Assembly: GCF_045679555.1 (NCBI RefSeq)
Contig: NC_092092.1
Span: 8,966,104 to 9,030,103, forward strand
Length of the DNA stretch: 64,000 nucleotides
Direction of reading: 5' to 3'
Source of the DNA: Salvelinus alpinus
Taxonomy: Eukaryota > Chordata > Actinopteri > Salmoniformes > Salmonidae
Positions 12,530-25,734 of this stretch are shown here, in pieces. The notes under the pieces were generated by a model. It was not told the origin of the DNA, did not search any database, and saw nothing but the letters and a program-made list of their open reading frames with translations. Position numbers and translations under genes: made by a program. The stretch's first letter is position 1; each line of letters opens with the position of its first letter.

Positions 12530-13065
12530 AGTAATCCAAGTTGAGCCTGAGGGTACAAAAGGTCTGATTGGATATCGTGATGATAATAACACTGTGATGT
12601 GAGAAGGATTTAATTAAACAGGACTGACATTTACATTTGTCGACTTGGAAAGAAGCCAGAATAGTCAAGATGTCAGAAAACAATACCCCTCATGCTGCTA
12701 CATGTCTAGTCATTATAGCAGAGGTCTTAAAAGGATGCTGACATATCGAACTACTTAAACCATGCCTTTCTGCTGACGTGAACATTAAGTTGACGGAGTT
12801 ATTGTCACAACAACGCCAAGAACCGTCTACTGTTTGATGGAAATCCTAACTTCACTCACTTACCTTAGTCACTCACTTACCTTAGACACACACACACACA
12901 CACACATTCTGTAACCAGCTCCTTGTCGTGATGACAAGGCTCAGTGATTTCTGTAAATCAAAACTCTCCATTCTAAAGAAGAAATGAATGCTTGACAGAT
13001 GATTGCTGCCTCATAGGGCTCTGGTTAAAAATAGGGCTCTGCACTATATTGTATATTTGCATTAT
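12530..13065. other. no gene seen; short (CA)n near 12,890
   Basis: No exon or RNA gene was recognised. A short CA run lies at 12,890-12,906, and a GCCTCATAGGGCTCTGG fragment near 13,009 resembles the centre of the palindromic repeat. Confidence 0.45.
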
Positions 13066-13071
13066 CTATGC

Positions 13072-13156
13072 TTAGTCACTTTAATAACTCTACCTACATG
13101 TACATATTACCTCAATTACCTCGACTAACCGGTGCCCCCGCACATTGACTCTGCAG
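13072..13156 (+). mobile_element. LINE 3'-UTR fragment, inverted relative to the array that follows
   Basis: CCTACATGTACATATTACCT through CGGTGCCCCCGCACATTGAC matches the LINE 3' UTR also seen at 44.8 kb and 61.3 kb, here in + orientation. Its reverse complement recurs at 21,692-21,758, so the giant array lies between inverted arms of about 70-75 bp. Confidence 0.82.
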
Positions 13157-13232
13157 TTTTAAAACAATACCAAAAAAAAGTAAGAGATAATAGTAACAAA
13201 TAATTAAAGATCAGCAGTAAAATAACAATAGC
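13157..13232 (-). mobile_element. LINE 3'-UTR fragment adjoining the array
   Basis: Reads on the minus strand as CTCGCTATTGTTATTTTACT and continues toward TTTGTTACTATTATC. This is the sequence that follows the 39-bp segment in this LINE 3' UTR. It marks the array as having grown inside a minus-strand LINE 3' end. Confidence 0.75.
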
Positions 13233-16200
13233 GAGACTATATACAGGGGTGGTACCGGTACAGAGTCAATGTGGAGGCTATATACAGGTGGTACCGGTAC
13301 AGAGTCAATGTGGAGGCTATATACAGGGGTGGTACCGGTACAGAGTCAATGTGGAGACTATATACAGGTGGTACCAGTACAGAGTCAATGTGGAGACTAT
13401 ATACAGGTGGTACCGGTACAGAGTCAATGTGGAGACTATATACAGGTGGTACCGGTACAGAGTCAATGTGGAGGCTATATACAGGGGTGGTACCGGTACA
13501 GAGTCAATGTGGAGACTATATACAGGTGGTACCGGTACAGAGTCAATGTGGAGGCTATATACAGGGGTGGTACCGGTACAGAGTCAATGTGGAGACTATA
13601 TACAGGGGGGTACCGGTACAGAGTCAATGTGGAGGCTATATACAGGGGTGGTACCAGTACAGAGTCAATGTGGAGGCTATATACAGGGGTGGTACCGGTA
13701 CAGAGTCAATGTGGAGGCTATATACAGGTGGTACCGGTACAGAGTCAATGTGGAGGCTATATACAGGGGGTACCGGTACAGAGTCAATGTGGAGGCTATA
13801 TACAGGGGGTACTGGTACAGAGTCAATGTGGAGGCTATATACAGGGGTGGTACCGGTACAGAGTCAATGTGGAGGCTATATACAGGTGGTACCGGTACAG
13901 AGTCAATGTGGAGACTGTATACAGGGTGGTACCGGTACAGAGTCAATGTGGAGGCTATATACAGGTGGTACCGGTACAGAGTCAATGTGGAGGCTATATA
14001 CAGGGGGTACCGGTACAGAGTCAATGTGGAGGCTATATACAGGGGTGGTACCGGTACAGAGTCAATGTGGAGGCTATATACAGGTGGTACCGGTACAGAG
14101 TCAATGTGGAGGCTATATACAGGGGGTACCGATACAGAGTCAATGTGGAGGCTATATACAGGGGTGGTACCGGTACAGAGTCAATGTGGAGGCTATATAC
14201 AGGGGTGGTACCGGTACAGAGTCAATGTGGAGGCTATATACAGGGGGTACCGGTACAGAGTCAATGTGGAGGCTATATACAGGTGGTACCGGTACAGAGT
14301 CAATGTGGAGGCTATATACAGGGGTGGTACCGGTACAGAGTCAATGTGGAGGCTATATACAGGTGGTACCGGTACAGAGTCAATGTGGAGACTGTATACA
14401 GGGTGGTACCGGTACAGAGTCAATGTGGAGGCTATATACAGGTGGTACCGGTACAGAGTCAATGTGGAGGCTATATACAGGGGGTACCGGTACAGAGTCA
14501 ATGTGGAGGCTATATACAGGGGGTACCGGTACAGAGTCAATGTGGAGGCTATATACAGGGGTGGTACCGGTACAGAGTCAATGTGGAGGCTATATACAGG
14601 TGGTACCGGTACAGAGTCAATGTGGAGGCTATATACAGGGGTGGTACCGGTACAGAGTCAATGTGGAGGCTATATACAGGAGGTACCGGTACAGAGTCAA
14701 TGTGGAGGCTATATAAAGGGAGGTACCGGTACAGAGTCAATGTGGAGACTATATACAGGGGTGGTACCAGTACAGAGTCAATGTGGAGGCTATATACAGG
14801 AGGTACCGGTACAGAGTCAATGTGGAGGCTATATACAGGAGGTACCGGTACAGAGTCAATGTGGAGACTATATACAGGGAGGTACCGGTACAGAGTCAAT
14901 GTGGAGACTATATACAGGAGGTACCGGTACAGAGTCAATGTGGAGGCTATATACAGGGGTGGTACCGGTACAGAGTCAATGTGGAGGCTATATACAGGAG
15001 GTACCGGTACAGAGTCAATGTGGAGGCTATATACAGGGGTGGTACCGGTACAGAGTCAATGTGGAGGCTATATACAGGGGTGGTACCGGTACAGAGTCAA
15101 TGTGGAGGCTATATACAGGGGGTACCGGTACAGAGTCAATGTGGAGGCTATATACAGGGGTGGTACCGGTACAGAGTCAATGTGGAGGCTATATACAGGA
15201 GGTACCGGTACAGAGTCAATGTGGAGGCTATATACAGGGGGTACCGGTACAGAGTCAATGTGGAGACTATATACAGGGGGTACCGGTACAGAGTCAATGT
15301 GGAGACTATATACAGGGGGTACCGGTACAGAGTCAATGTGGAGGCTATATACAGGGGTGGTACCGGTACAGAGTCAATGTGGAGACTATATACAGGGGGT
15401 ACCGGTACAGAGTCAATGTGGAGGCTATATACAGGTGGTACCGGTACAGAGTCAATGTGGAGACTATATACAGGGTGGTACCGGTACAGAGTCAATGTGG
15501 AGGCTATATACAGGTGGTACCGGTACAGAGTCAATGTGGAGACTATATACAGGAGGTACCGGTACAGAGTCAATGTGGAGACTGTATACAGGGGTGGTAC
15601 CGGTACAGAGTCAATGTGGAGGCTATATACAGGAGGTACCGGTACAGAGTCAATGTGGAGACTATATACAGGGGGTACCGGTACAGAGTCAATGTGGAGG
15701 CTATATACAGGAGGTACCGGTACAGAGTCAATGTGGAGACTATATACAGGGGGTACCGGTACAGAGTCAATGTGGAGGCTATATACAGGGGTGGTACCGG
15801 TACAGAGTCAATGTGGAGGCTATATACAGGAGGTACCAGTACAGAGTCAATGTGGAGACTATATACAGGAGGTACCGGTACAGAGTCAATGTGGAGACTA
15901 TATACAGGAGGTACCAGTACAGAGTCAATGTGGAGACTATATACAGGAGGTACCGGTACAGAGTCAATGTGGAGACTGTATACAGGGGTGGTACCGGTAC
16001 AGAGTCAATGTGGAGGCTATATACAGGGGTGGTACCGGTACAGAGTCAATGTGGAGACTATATACAGGGGGTACCGGTACAGAGTCAATGTGGAGACTAT
16101 ATACAGGGGGTACCGGTACAGAGTCAATGTGGAGACTATATACAGGGGTGGTACCGGTACAGAGTCAATGTGGAGACTATATACAGGAGGTACCGGTACA

Positions 16201-19200
16201 GAGTCAATGTGGAGGCTATATACAGGGGTGGTACCGGTACAGAGTCAATGTGGAGGCTATATACAGGTGGTACCGGTACAGAGTCAATGTGGAGGCTATA
16301 TACAGGGGGTACCGGTACTGAGTCAATGTGGAGGCTATATACAGGGGTGGTACCGGTACAGAGTCAATGTGGAGGCTATATACAGGAGGTACCGGTACAG
16401 AGTCAATGTGGAGGCTATATACAGGGGTGGTACCGGTACAGAGTCAATGTGGAGACTGTATACAGGGGTGGTACCGGTACAGAGTCAATGTGGAGGCTAT
16501 ATACAGGGGTGGTACCGGTACAGAGTCAATGTGGAGACTATATACAGGGGTGGTACCAGTACAGAGTCAATGTGGAGGCTATATACAGGGGTGGTACCGG
16601 TACAGAGTCAATGTGGAGACTATATACAGGTGGTACCGGTACAGAGTCAATGTGGAGACTATATACAGGGGTGGTACCGGTACAGAGTCAATGTGGAGAC
16701 TATATACAGGTGGTACCGGTACAGAGTCAATGTGGAGGCTATATACAGGTGGTACCGGTACAGAGTCAATGTGGAGGCTATATACAGGGGTGGTACCGGT
16801 ACAGAGTCAATGTGGAGGCTATATACAGGGGTGGTACCGGTACAGAGTCAATGTGGAGGCTATATACAGGTGGTACCGGTACAGAGTCAATGTGGAGACT
16901 GTATACAGGGTGGTACCGGTACAGAGTCAATGTGGAGGCTATATACAGGGGGTACCGGTACAGAGTCAATGTGGAGGCTATATACAGGGGGTACCGGTAC
17001 AGAGTCAATGTGGAGGCTATATACAGGGGTGGTACCGGTACAGAGTCAATGTGGAGGCTATATACAGGTGGTACCGGTACAGAGTCAATGTGGAGGCTAT
17101 ATACAGGGGTGGTACCGGTACAGAGTCAATGTGGAGGCTATATACAGGAGGTACCGGTACAGAGTCAATGTGGAGGCTATATACAGGGAGGTACCGGTAC
17201 AGAGTCAATGTGGAGACTATATACAGGGGTGGTACCAGTACAGAGTCAATGTGGAGGCTATATACAGGAGGTACCGGTACAGAGTCAATGTGGAGGCTAT
17301 ATACAGGAGGTACCGGTACAGAGTCAATGTGGAGGCTATATACAGGTGGTACCAGTACAGAGTCAATGTGGAGACTATATACAGGGGTGGTACCGGTACA
17401 GAGTCAATGTGGAGGCTATATACAGGAGGTACCGGTACAGAGTCAATGTGGAGGCTATATACAGGGGTGGTACCGGTACAGAGTCAATGTGGAGGCTATA
17501 TACAGGAGGTACCGGTACAGAGTCAATGTGGAGGCTATATACAGGGGGTACCGGTACAGAGTCAATGTGGAGGCTATATACAGGGGGTACCGGTACAGAG
17601 TCAATGTGGAGGCTATATACAGGGGTGGTACCGGTACAGAGTCAATGTGGAGGCTATATACAGGTGGTACCGGTACAGAGTCAATGTGGAGGCTATATAC
17701 AGGGGTGGTACCGGTACAGAGTCAATGTGGAGGCTATATACAGGAGGTACCGGTACAGAGTCAATGTGGAGGCTATATACAGGGAGGTACCGGTACAGAG
17801 TCAATGTGGAGACTATATACAGGGGTGGTACCAGTACAGAGTCAATGTGGAGGCTATATACAGGAGGTACCGGTACAGAGTCAATGTGGAGGCTATATAC
17901 AGGAGGTACCGGTACAGAGTCAATGTGGAGGCTATATACAGGTGGTACCAGTACAGAGTCAATGTGGAGACTATATACAGGGGTGGTACCGGTACAGAGT
18001 CAATGTGGAGGCTATATACAGGAGGTACCGGTACAGAGTCAATGTGGAGGCTATATACAGGGGTGGTACCGGTACAGAGTCAATGTGGAGGCTATATACA
18101 GGAGGTACCGGTACAGAGTCAATGTGGAGGCTATATACAGGGGTGGTACCGGTACAGAGTCAATGTGGAGGCTATATACAGGGGTGGTACCGGTACAGAG
18201 TCAATGTGGAGGCTATATACAGGGGGTACCGGTACAGAGTCAATGTGGAGGCTATATACAGGGGTGGTACCGGTACAGAGTCAATGTGGAGGCTATATAC
18301 AGGAGGTACCGGTACAGAGTCAATGTGGAGGCTATATACAGGGGGTACCGGTACAGAGTCAATGTGGAGACTATATACAGGGGGTACCGGTACAGAGTCA
18401 ATGTGGAGACTATATACAGGGGGTACCGGTACAGAGTCAATGTGGAGGCTATATACAGGGGGTACCGGTACAGAGTCAATGTGGAGGCTATATACAGGTG
18501 GTACCGGTACAGAGTCAATGTGGAGGCTATATACAGGGGTGGTACCGGTACAGAGTCAATGTGGAGACTATATACAGGTGGTACCGGTACAGAGTCAATG
18601 TGGAGGCTATATACAGGTGGTACCAGTACAGAGTCAATGTGGAGGCTATATACAGGTGGTACCGGTACAGAGTCAATGTGGAGGCTATATACAGGTGGTA
18701 CCGGTACAGAGTCAATGTGGAGACTATATACAGGGGTGGTACCGGTACAGAGTCAATGTGGAGGCTATATACAGGGGGTACCAGTACAGAGTCAATGTGG
18801 AGACTATATACAGGAGGTACCAGTACAGAGTCAATGTGGAGGCTATATACAGGAGGTACCAGTACAGAGTCAATGTGGAGGCTATATACAGGAGGTACCA
18901 GTACAGAGTCAATGTGGAGGCTATATACAGGTGGTACCGGTACAGAGTCAATGTGGAGGCTATATACAGGGGGTACCGGTACAGAGTCAATGTGGAGGCT
19001 ATATACAGGGGTGGTACCGGTACAGAGTCAATGTGGAGGCTATATACAGGAGGTACCAGTACAGAGTCAATGTGGAGACTATATACAGGGGGTACCAGTA
19101 CAGAGTCAATGTGGAGGCTATATACAGGAGGTACCAGTACAGAGTCAATGTGGAGACTATATACAGGAGGTACCGGTACAGAGTCAATGTGGAGACTGTA

Positions 19201-21696
19201 TACAGGGGTGGTACCGGTACAGAGTCAATGTGGAGGCTATATACAGGGTGGTACCGGTACAGAGTCAATGTGGAGACTATATACAGGAGGTACCAGTACA
19301 GAGTCAATGTGGAGGCTATATACAGGGTGGTACCGGTACAGAGTCAATGTGGAGACTATATACAGGGGTGGTACCGGTACAGAGTCAATGTGGAGGCTAT
19401 ATACAGGAGGTACCGGTACAGAGTCAATGTGGAGGCTATATACAGGGGTGGTACCGGTACAGAGTCAATGTGGAGGCTATATACAGGTGGTACCGGTACA
19501 GAGTCAATGTGGAGGCTATATACAGGGGTGGTACCGGTACAGAGTCAATGTGGAGGCTATATACAGGGGGGTACCGGTACAGAGTCAATGTGGAGGCTAT
19601 ATACAGGGGGGTACCAGTACAGAGTCAATGTGGAGGCTATATACAGGTGGTACCGGTACAGAGTCAATGTGGAGGCTATATACAGGGGTGGTACCGGTAC
19701 AGAGTCAATGTGGAGGCTATATACAGGAGGTACCGGTACAGAGTCAATGTGGAGGCTATATACAGGGGTGGTACCGGTACAGAGTCAATGTGGAGGCTAT
19801 ATACAGGGTGGTACCGGTACAGAGTCAATGTGGAGGCTATATACAGGGGTGGTACCGGTACAGAGTCAATGTGGAGACTATATACAGGAGGTACCGGTAC
19901 AGAGTCAATGTGGAGGCTATATACAGGGGGTACCGGTACAGAGTCAATGTGGAGGCTATATACAGGGGGTACCGGTACAGAGTCAATGTGGAGGCTATAT
20001 ACAGGGGTGGTACCGGTACAGAGTCAATGTGGAGGCTATATACAGGAGGTACCAGTACAGAGTCAATGTGGAGACTATATACAGGAGGTACCGGTACAGA
20101 GTCAATGTGGAGACTGTATACAGGGGTGGTACCGGTACAGAGTCAATGTGGAGGCTATATACAGGGGTGGTACCGGTACAGAGTCAATGTGGAGGCTATA
20201 TACAGGGGTGGTACCGGTACAGAGTCAATGTGGAGGCTATATACAGGAGGTACCGGTACAGAGTCAATGTGGAGACTATATACAGGAGGTACCGGTACAG
20301 AGTCAATGTGGAGGCTATATACAGGGGTGGTACCGGTACAGAGTCAATGTGGAGGCTATATACAGGTGGTACCGGTACAGAGTCAATGTGGAGGCTATAT
20401 ACAGGTGGTACCGGTACAGAGTCAATGTGGAGGCTATATACAGGTGGTACCGGTACAGAGTCAATGTGGAGGCTATATACAGGTGGTACCGGTACAGAGT
20501 CAATGTGGAGGCTATATACAGGGGTGGTACCGGTACAGAGTCAATGTGGAGACTATATACAGGGAGGTACCGGTACAGAGTCAATGTGGAGGCTATATAC
20601 AGGGGTGGTACTGGTACAGAGTCAATGTGGAGGCTATATACAGGGGTGGTACCGGTACAGAGTCAATGTGGAGGCTATATACAGGGGTGGTACCGGTACA
20701 GAGTCAATGTGGAGGCTATATACAGGGGGTACCGGTACAGAGTCAATGTGGAGGCTATATACAGGAGGTACCGGTACAGAGTCAATGTGGAGACTGTATA
20801 CAGGGGTGGTACCGGTACAGAGTCAATGTGGAGGCTATATACAGGGGTGGTACCGGTACAGAGTCAATGTGGAGGCTATATACAGGGGTGGTACCGGTAC
20901 AGAGTCAATGTGGAGGCTATATACAGGAGGTACCGGTACAGAGTCAATGTGGAGACTATATACAGGAGGTACCGGTACAGAGTCAATGTGGAGGCTATAT
21001 ACAGGGGTGGTACCGGTACAGAGTCAATGTGGAGGCTATATACAGGTGGTACCGGTACAGAGTCAATGTGGAGGCTATATACAGGTGGTACCGGTACAGA
21101 GTCAATGTGGAGGCTATATACAGGTGGTACCGGTACAGAGTCAATGTGGAGGCTATATACAGGGGTGGTACCGGTACAGAGTCAATGTGGAGACTATATA
21201 CAGGGAGGTACCGGTACAGAGTCAATGTGGAGGCTATATACAGGGGTGGTACCGGTACAGAGTCAATGTGGAGGCTATATACAGGGGGTACCGGTACAGA
21301 GTCAATGTGGAGGCTATATACAGGAGGTACCGGTACAGAGTCAATGTGGAGGTTATATACAGGTGGTACCGGTACAGAGTCAATGTGGAGACTGTATACA
21401 GGGTGGTACCGGTACAGAGTCAATGTGGAGGCTATATACAGGTGGTACCGGTACAGAGTCAATGTGGAGGCTATATACAGGGGGTACCGGTACAGAGTCA
21501 ATGTGGAGGCTATATACAGGGGTGGTACCGGTACAGAGTCAATGTGGAGGCTATATACAGGGGGTACCGGTACAGAGTCAATGTGGAGGCTATATACAGG
21601 AGGTACCGGTACAGAGTCAATGTGGAGACTGTATACAGGGGTGGTACCGGTACAGAGTCAATGTGGAGGTTATATACAGGGGGTACCGGTACAGAG
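13233..21696. repeat. giant 39-41 bp minisatellite, about 213 copies (8.5 kb)
   Basis: Core GTACCGGTACAGAGTCAATG continues TGGAGGCTATATACAGG (37 bp) and is followed by a variable linker (TG, GG, AG, GTG, GAG, GGG or GGTG), giving 39, 40 or 41 bp units. Each unit carries the 10-bp palindrome GTACCGGTAC with a single CpG. Sequence variants are GGAGACTATA, GGAGACTGTA, GGAGGTTATA and ACCAGT for ACCGGT. No unit contains a stop codon in any of the three forward frames, so huge open frames arise by chance; none is supported as a gene. Higher-order duplications are visible, for example 17,017-17,230 repeated at 17,613-17,826, and about 20,101-20,450 repeated at 20,781-21,130. Confidence 0.97.
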
Positions 21697-21757
21697 TGTG
21701 CGGGGGCACCAGTGTCGAGGTAATTGAGGTAATATGTACATGTAGGTAGAATTATTA
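21697..21757 (-). mobile_element. LINE 3'-UTR fragment on the far side of the array
   Basis: GTGCGGGGGCACCAGTGTCG followed by AGGTAATATGTACATGTAGG is the reverse complement of the left-flank LINE fragment. It lies just upstream, in LINE sense, of the 39-bp segment that expanded. Confidence 0.78.
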
Positions 21758-21958
21758 AATGGCGGCAGGTAGCCTAGTGGTTAAGAGCTTTGGGACAATA
21801 ACCAAAAGGTTCCTAGAACGAATCCCTGAGCTGACAAGGTACAAATCTGTCGTTCTGCCCCTGAACAAGGCAGTTAATGCACTGTTCTTAGGCCGTCATT
21901 GTAAATAAGAATTTGTTATTAACTGACTTGCCTGATTAAATATAAATCTAAATGAAGT
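21758..21958 (+). mobile_element. HpaI-type tRNA-derived SINE
   Basis: The tRNA-related head GGCGGCAGGTAGCCTAGTGG (box A) is followed by the box-B-like CGAATCCCTGAGC. The body TCTGTCGTTCTGCCCCTGAA and the tail AAGAATTTGTTATTAACTGA, CTTGCCTGATTAAATA complete it. This order is characteristic of the salmonid HpaI SINE. The 3' tail is shared with the LINE fragments at 29.8 and 53.2 kb. It is inserted directly at the edge of the LINE fragment flanking the giant array. Confidence 0.88.
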
Positions 21959-21959
21959 G

Positions 21960-23022
<1,063 letters not shown>

Positions 23023-23210
23023 GGTGCGCACGTGTGCGTTGGAGCTATTTCCACCAGAGAGAAAGAGACTGTGCCAAGCCTCCATCTGTGGAAGATAAAG
23101 AGCATGCAGGGTCACAGCTTCCGCAGGTCAGAAGGAATGTCCCAGCATGCTCTACTTCTACTTTAAACACACCACATTACTTTCATCAACCAGGAAAGAC
23201 TTTGGATTTC

Positions 23211-23297
23211 GTCCCAACTCTATTCCCTATATAGTGCAATACTTTTGTCCAGGGCTCATAGGGTTCACCATAAAGGGAATAGGGTGTCATTTGGGAG
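23211..23297. mobile_element. palindromic salmonid MITE-like repeat
   Basis: CGTCCCAACTCTATTCCCTA at the left, CAGGGCTCATAGGGTTCACC at the centre, AATAGGGTGTCATTTGGGAG at the right. Confidence 0.82.
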
Positions 23298-23399
23298 TCC
23301 ACTACTTTCATCAGCTAGGCTTGTCTTGGAGACGTTCAAGGAACCGCTTCTGCTCTGGTGATGTATGTGAGAAGTTAAGTGCCATGCTATCAAACTGAG

Positions 23400-23493
23400 G
23401 ACGTTTCCTAAATGGAACCCTATACTGTCTAGTGCACTATTTTTGTCTGGAGCAATACCTACAAGATATAGGGAATAGGGTACCATTATGGAC
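23400..23493. mobile_element. palindromic salmonid MITE-like repeat (diverged)
   Basis: CCTAAATGGAACCCTATACT at the left and GGAATAGGGTACCATTATGG at the right; the centre is largely lost. The sequence GGAGACGTTCAAG flanks this copy (near 23,510) and also occurs near 23,330, suggesting local duplication of the pair. Confidence 0.72.
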
Positions 23494-23888
23494 GCATTTA
23501 GAGACTTGGAGACGTTCAAGAACCGCCACTGTTCTAGGGGTGTACTGGTATGTGGAAGTTGAATGCACTACTGACAACCTGAGACTCATCAAACTGGGTT
23601 CAGACATGCACTGTTCATGGGTCGAGAGAACACGTCAGTCAAGACACCACAAAAATACATTCCTAACGACGTAATATTTACATGGTCTACATGGTGTTAG
23701 ATACTATGGAAGCACTGCAGTTCACTCCCTTAAGTAGGTAGTGTGAATGAAATGACACTGGACTAAAGAACTATCTTCTGCAGTACTATCAAATCAACAC
23801 TCATTGACCTCTCTTGTTCTACTGTATCTACAATCTATTACATAATATCCACAGAACAGAGCCATGGAACAGGTAGGCAAACCAAACA

Positions 23889-24030
<142 letters not shown>

Positions 24031-24233
24031 CCTGCAAATGTTAGTCCATGTAGGAATCAGGTGTCAATTGGGTATAGCAGCCAACATACACTAGCTCCAC
24101 ACCAACAATCTAAAATGGGCTACTAAAATCACTATCATGATGTATTGCCACTCAGCCTGGCCCTCGTCTCTTTCTCTTCTGTTCAAATGTGGATCAGTGG
24201 CGCTGCAGTACATCTTTCAAAACAGTGGCATAC

Positions 24234-25218
24234 CCAGACCAGAGCAGCAGAACAGGAGCAGCTCCAGACCAGAGCAGCAGAACAGAAGCAGCTCCAGACC
24301 AGAGCAGCAGAACAGGAGCAGCTCCAGACCAGAGCAGCAGAACAGAAGCAGCTCCAGACCAGAGCAGCAGAACAGGAGCAGCTCCAGACCAGAGTAGCAG
24401 AACAGAAGCAGCTCCAGACCAGAGCAGCAGAACGGAAGCAGCTCCAGACCAGACCAGCAGAACAGGAGCAGCTCCAGACCAGAGCAGCAGAACAGAAGCA
24501 GCTCCAGACCAGAGCAGTAGAATAGAAGCAGCTCCAGACCAGAGCAGCAGAACAGAAGCAGCTCCAGACCAGAGCAGCAGAGCAGAAGCAGCTCCAGACC
24601 AGAGCAGCAGAACAGAAGCAGCTCCAGACCAGAGCAGCAGAATAGAAGCAGCTCCAGACCAGAGCAGCAGACCAGAAGCAGCTCCAGACCAGAGCAGCAG
24701 AGCAGAAGCAGCTCCAGACCAGAGCAGCAGAACAGGAGCAGCTCCAGACCAGAGCAGCAGAACAGGAGCAGCTCCAGACCAGAGCAGCAGAGCAGAAGCA
24801 GCTCCAGACCAGAGCAGCAGAACAGGAGCGGCTCCAGACCAGAGCAGCAGAACAGGAGCAGCTCCAGACCAGAGCATCAGAACGGGAGCGGCTCCAGACC
24901 AGAGCAGCAGAACAGGAGCGGCTTCAGACCAGAGCAGCAGAACAGAAGCAGCTCCAGACCAGAGCAGCAGAACGGGAGCGGCTCCAGACCAGAGCAGCAG
25001 AACAGGAGCAGCTCCAGACCAGAGCAGCAGAGCAGAAGCAGCTCCAGACCAGAGCAGCAGAACAGGAGCAGCTCCAGACCAGAGCAGCAGAACAGGAGCA
25101 GCTCCAGACCAGAGCATCAGAACGGGAGCGGCTCCAGACCAGAGCAGCAGAACAGGAGCGGCTTCAGACCAGAGCAGCAGAACAGGAGCGGCTTCAGACC
25201 AGAGCAGCAGAACGGGAG
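24234..25218. repeat. 30-bp minisatellite, about 33 copies
   Basis: Unit AGCAGCAGAACAGGAGCAGC then TCCAGACCAG, with an exact 30-bp period. Because 30 is a multiple of three and the unit lacks stops in several frames on both strands, frames of over 300 codons arise on both strands. No splice context or domain supports a protein. A block containing CATCAGAACGGGAGCGGC followed by CAGGAGCGGCTTC recurs near 24,870-24,930 and 25,110-25,170, indicating a 240-bp internal duplication. Confidence 0.95.
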
Positions 25219-25254
25219 AATGCTAACTGGAGAGCAGTTAATTTGGGAGATGCC

Positions 25255-25400
25255 GGAACAAAAACTGAGCGCTAGGTGCTATTGGACCAGGTCTCTCTTG
25301 GAAAAGAGACTTTATCTCAATGAGAAAAAAACCTGTATAAATAAAGGTAAAATAAAACATTTAAATAAAATAAAGGTGACCTGGGGAGTTCACCTTTATA
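25255..25400 (+). mobile_element. probable LINE 3'-end fragment
   Basis: CTATTGGACCAGGTCTCTCT, then TCTCAATGAGAAAAAAACCT and a TAAATAAAGG-type tail resemble common teleost LINE 3' termini. The fragment abuts the 30-bp array. Confidence 0.5.
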
Positions 25401-25734
25401 ATAAATGTCATCGCATTTGCATAATGGCATAGGTCAGTAGAGGCACTTACAGAAGATGCACACATGGGGATAATGTTTTAGTAGCCTATGGTCCGGGAAA
25501 ATGTTGGCATTTTATAAACGCATTTCATGCAATTCTACGTCATTTTACATGACTGGAGACCGGCCAAATGATCGAATTGGCAGGCTACTTTGACACTGAC
25601 AAACTGAGAATGTGAGATCATTAAAAACGACCTGGTCTTGAATCCATCAATAGCCTGGACCAGGTGTGTGGAGAAACACATTGAACAATATGAGGGAATT
25701 ATAATGCTAAAAAGCTTTCCAGTTTCACCGACTC

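Noticed and set aside
13249-21749. Open frames of up to about 2,826 codons across the giant array
   Set aside because: They exist in all three forward frames because the repeat unit lacks stops. There is no start context, splice structure or domain.
24189-25226. Open frames of over 300 codons on both strands in the 30-bp array
   Set aside because: The period is a multiple of three and the unit has no stop in these frames. Both strands are equally open and no homology or exon context is present.
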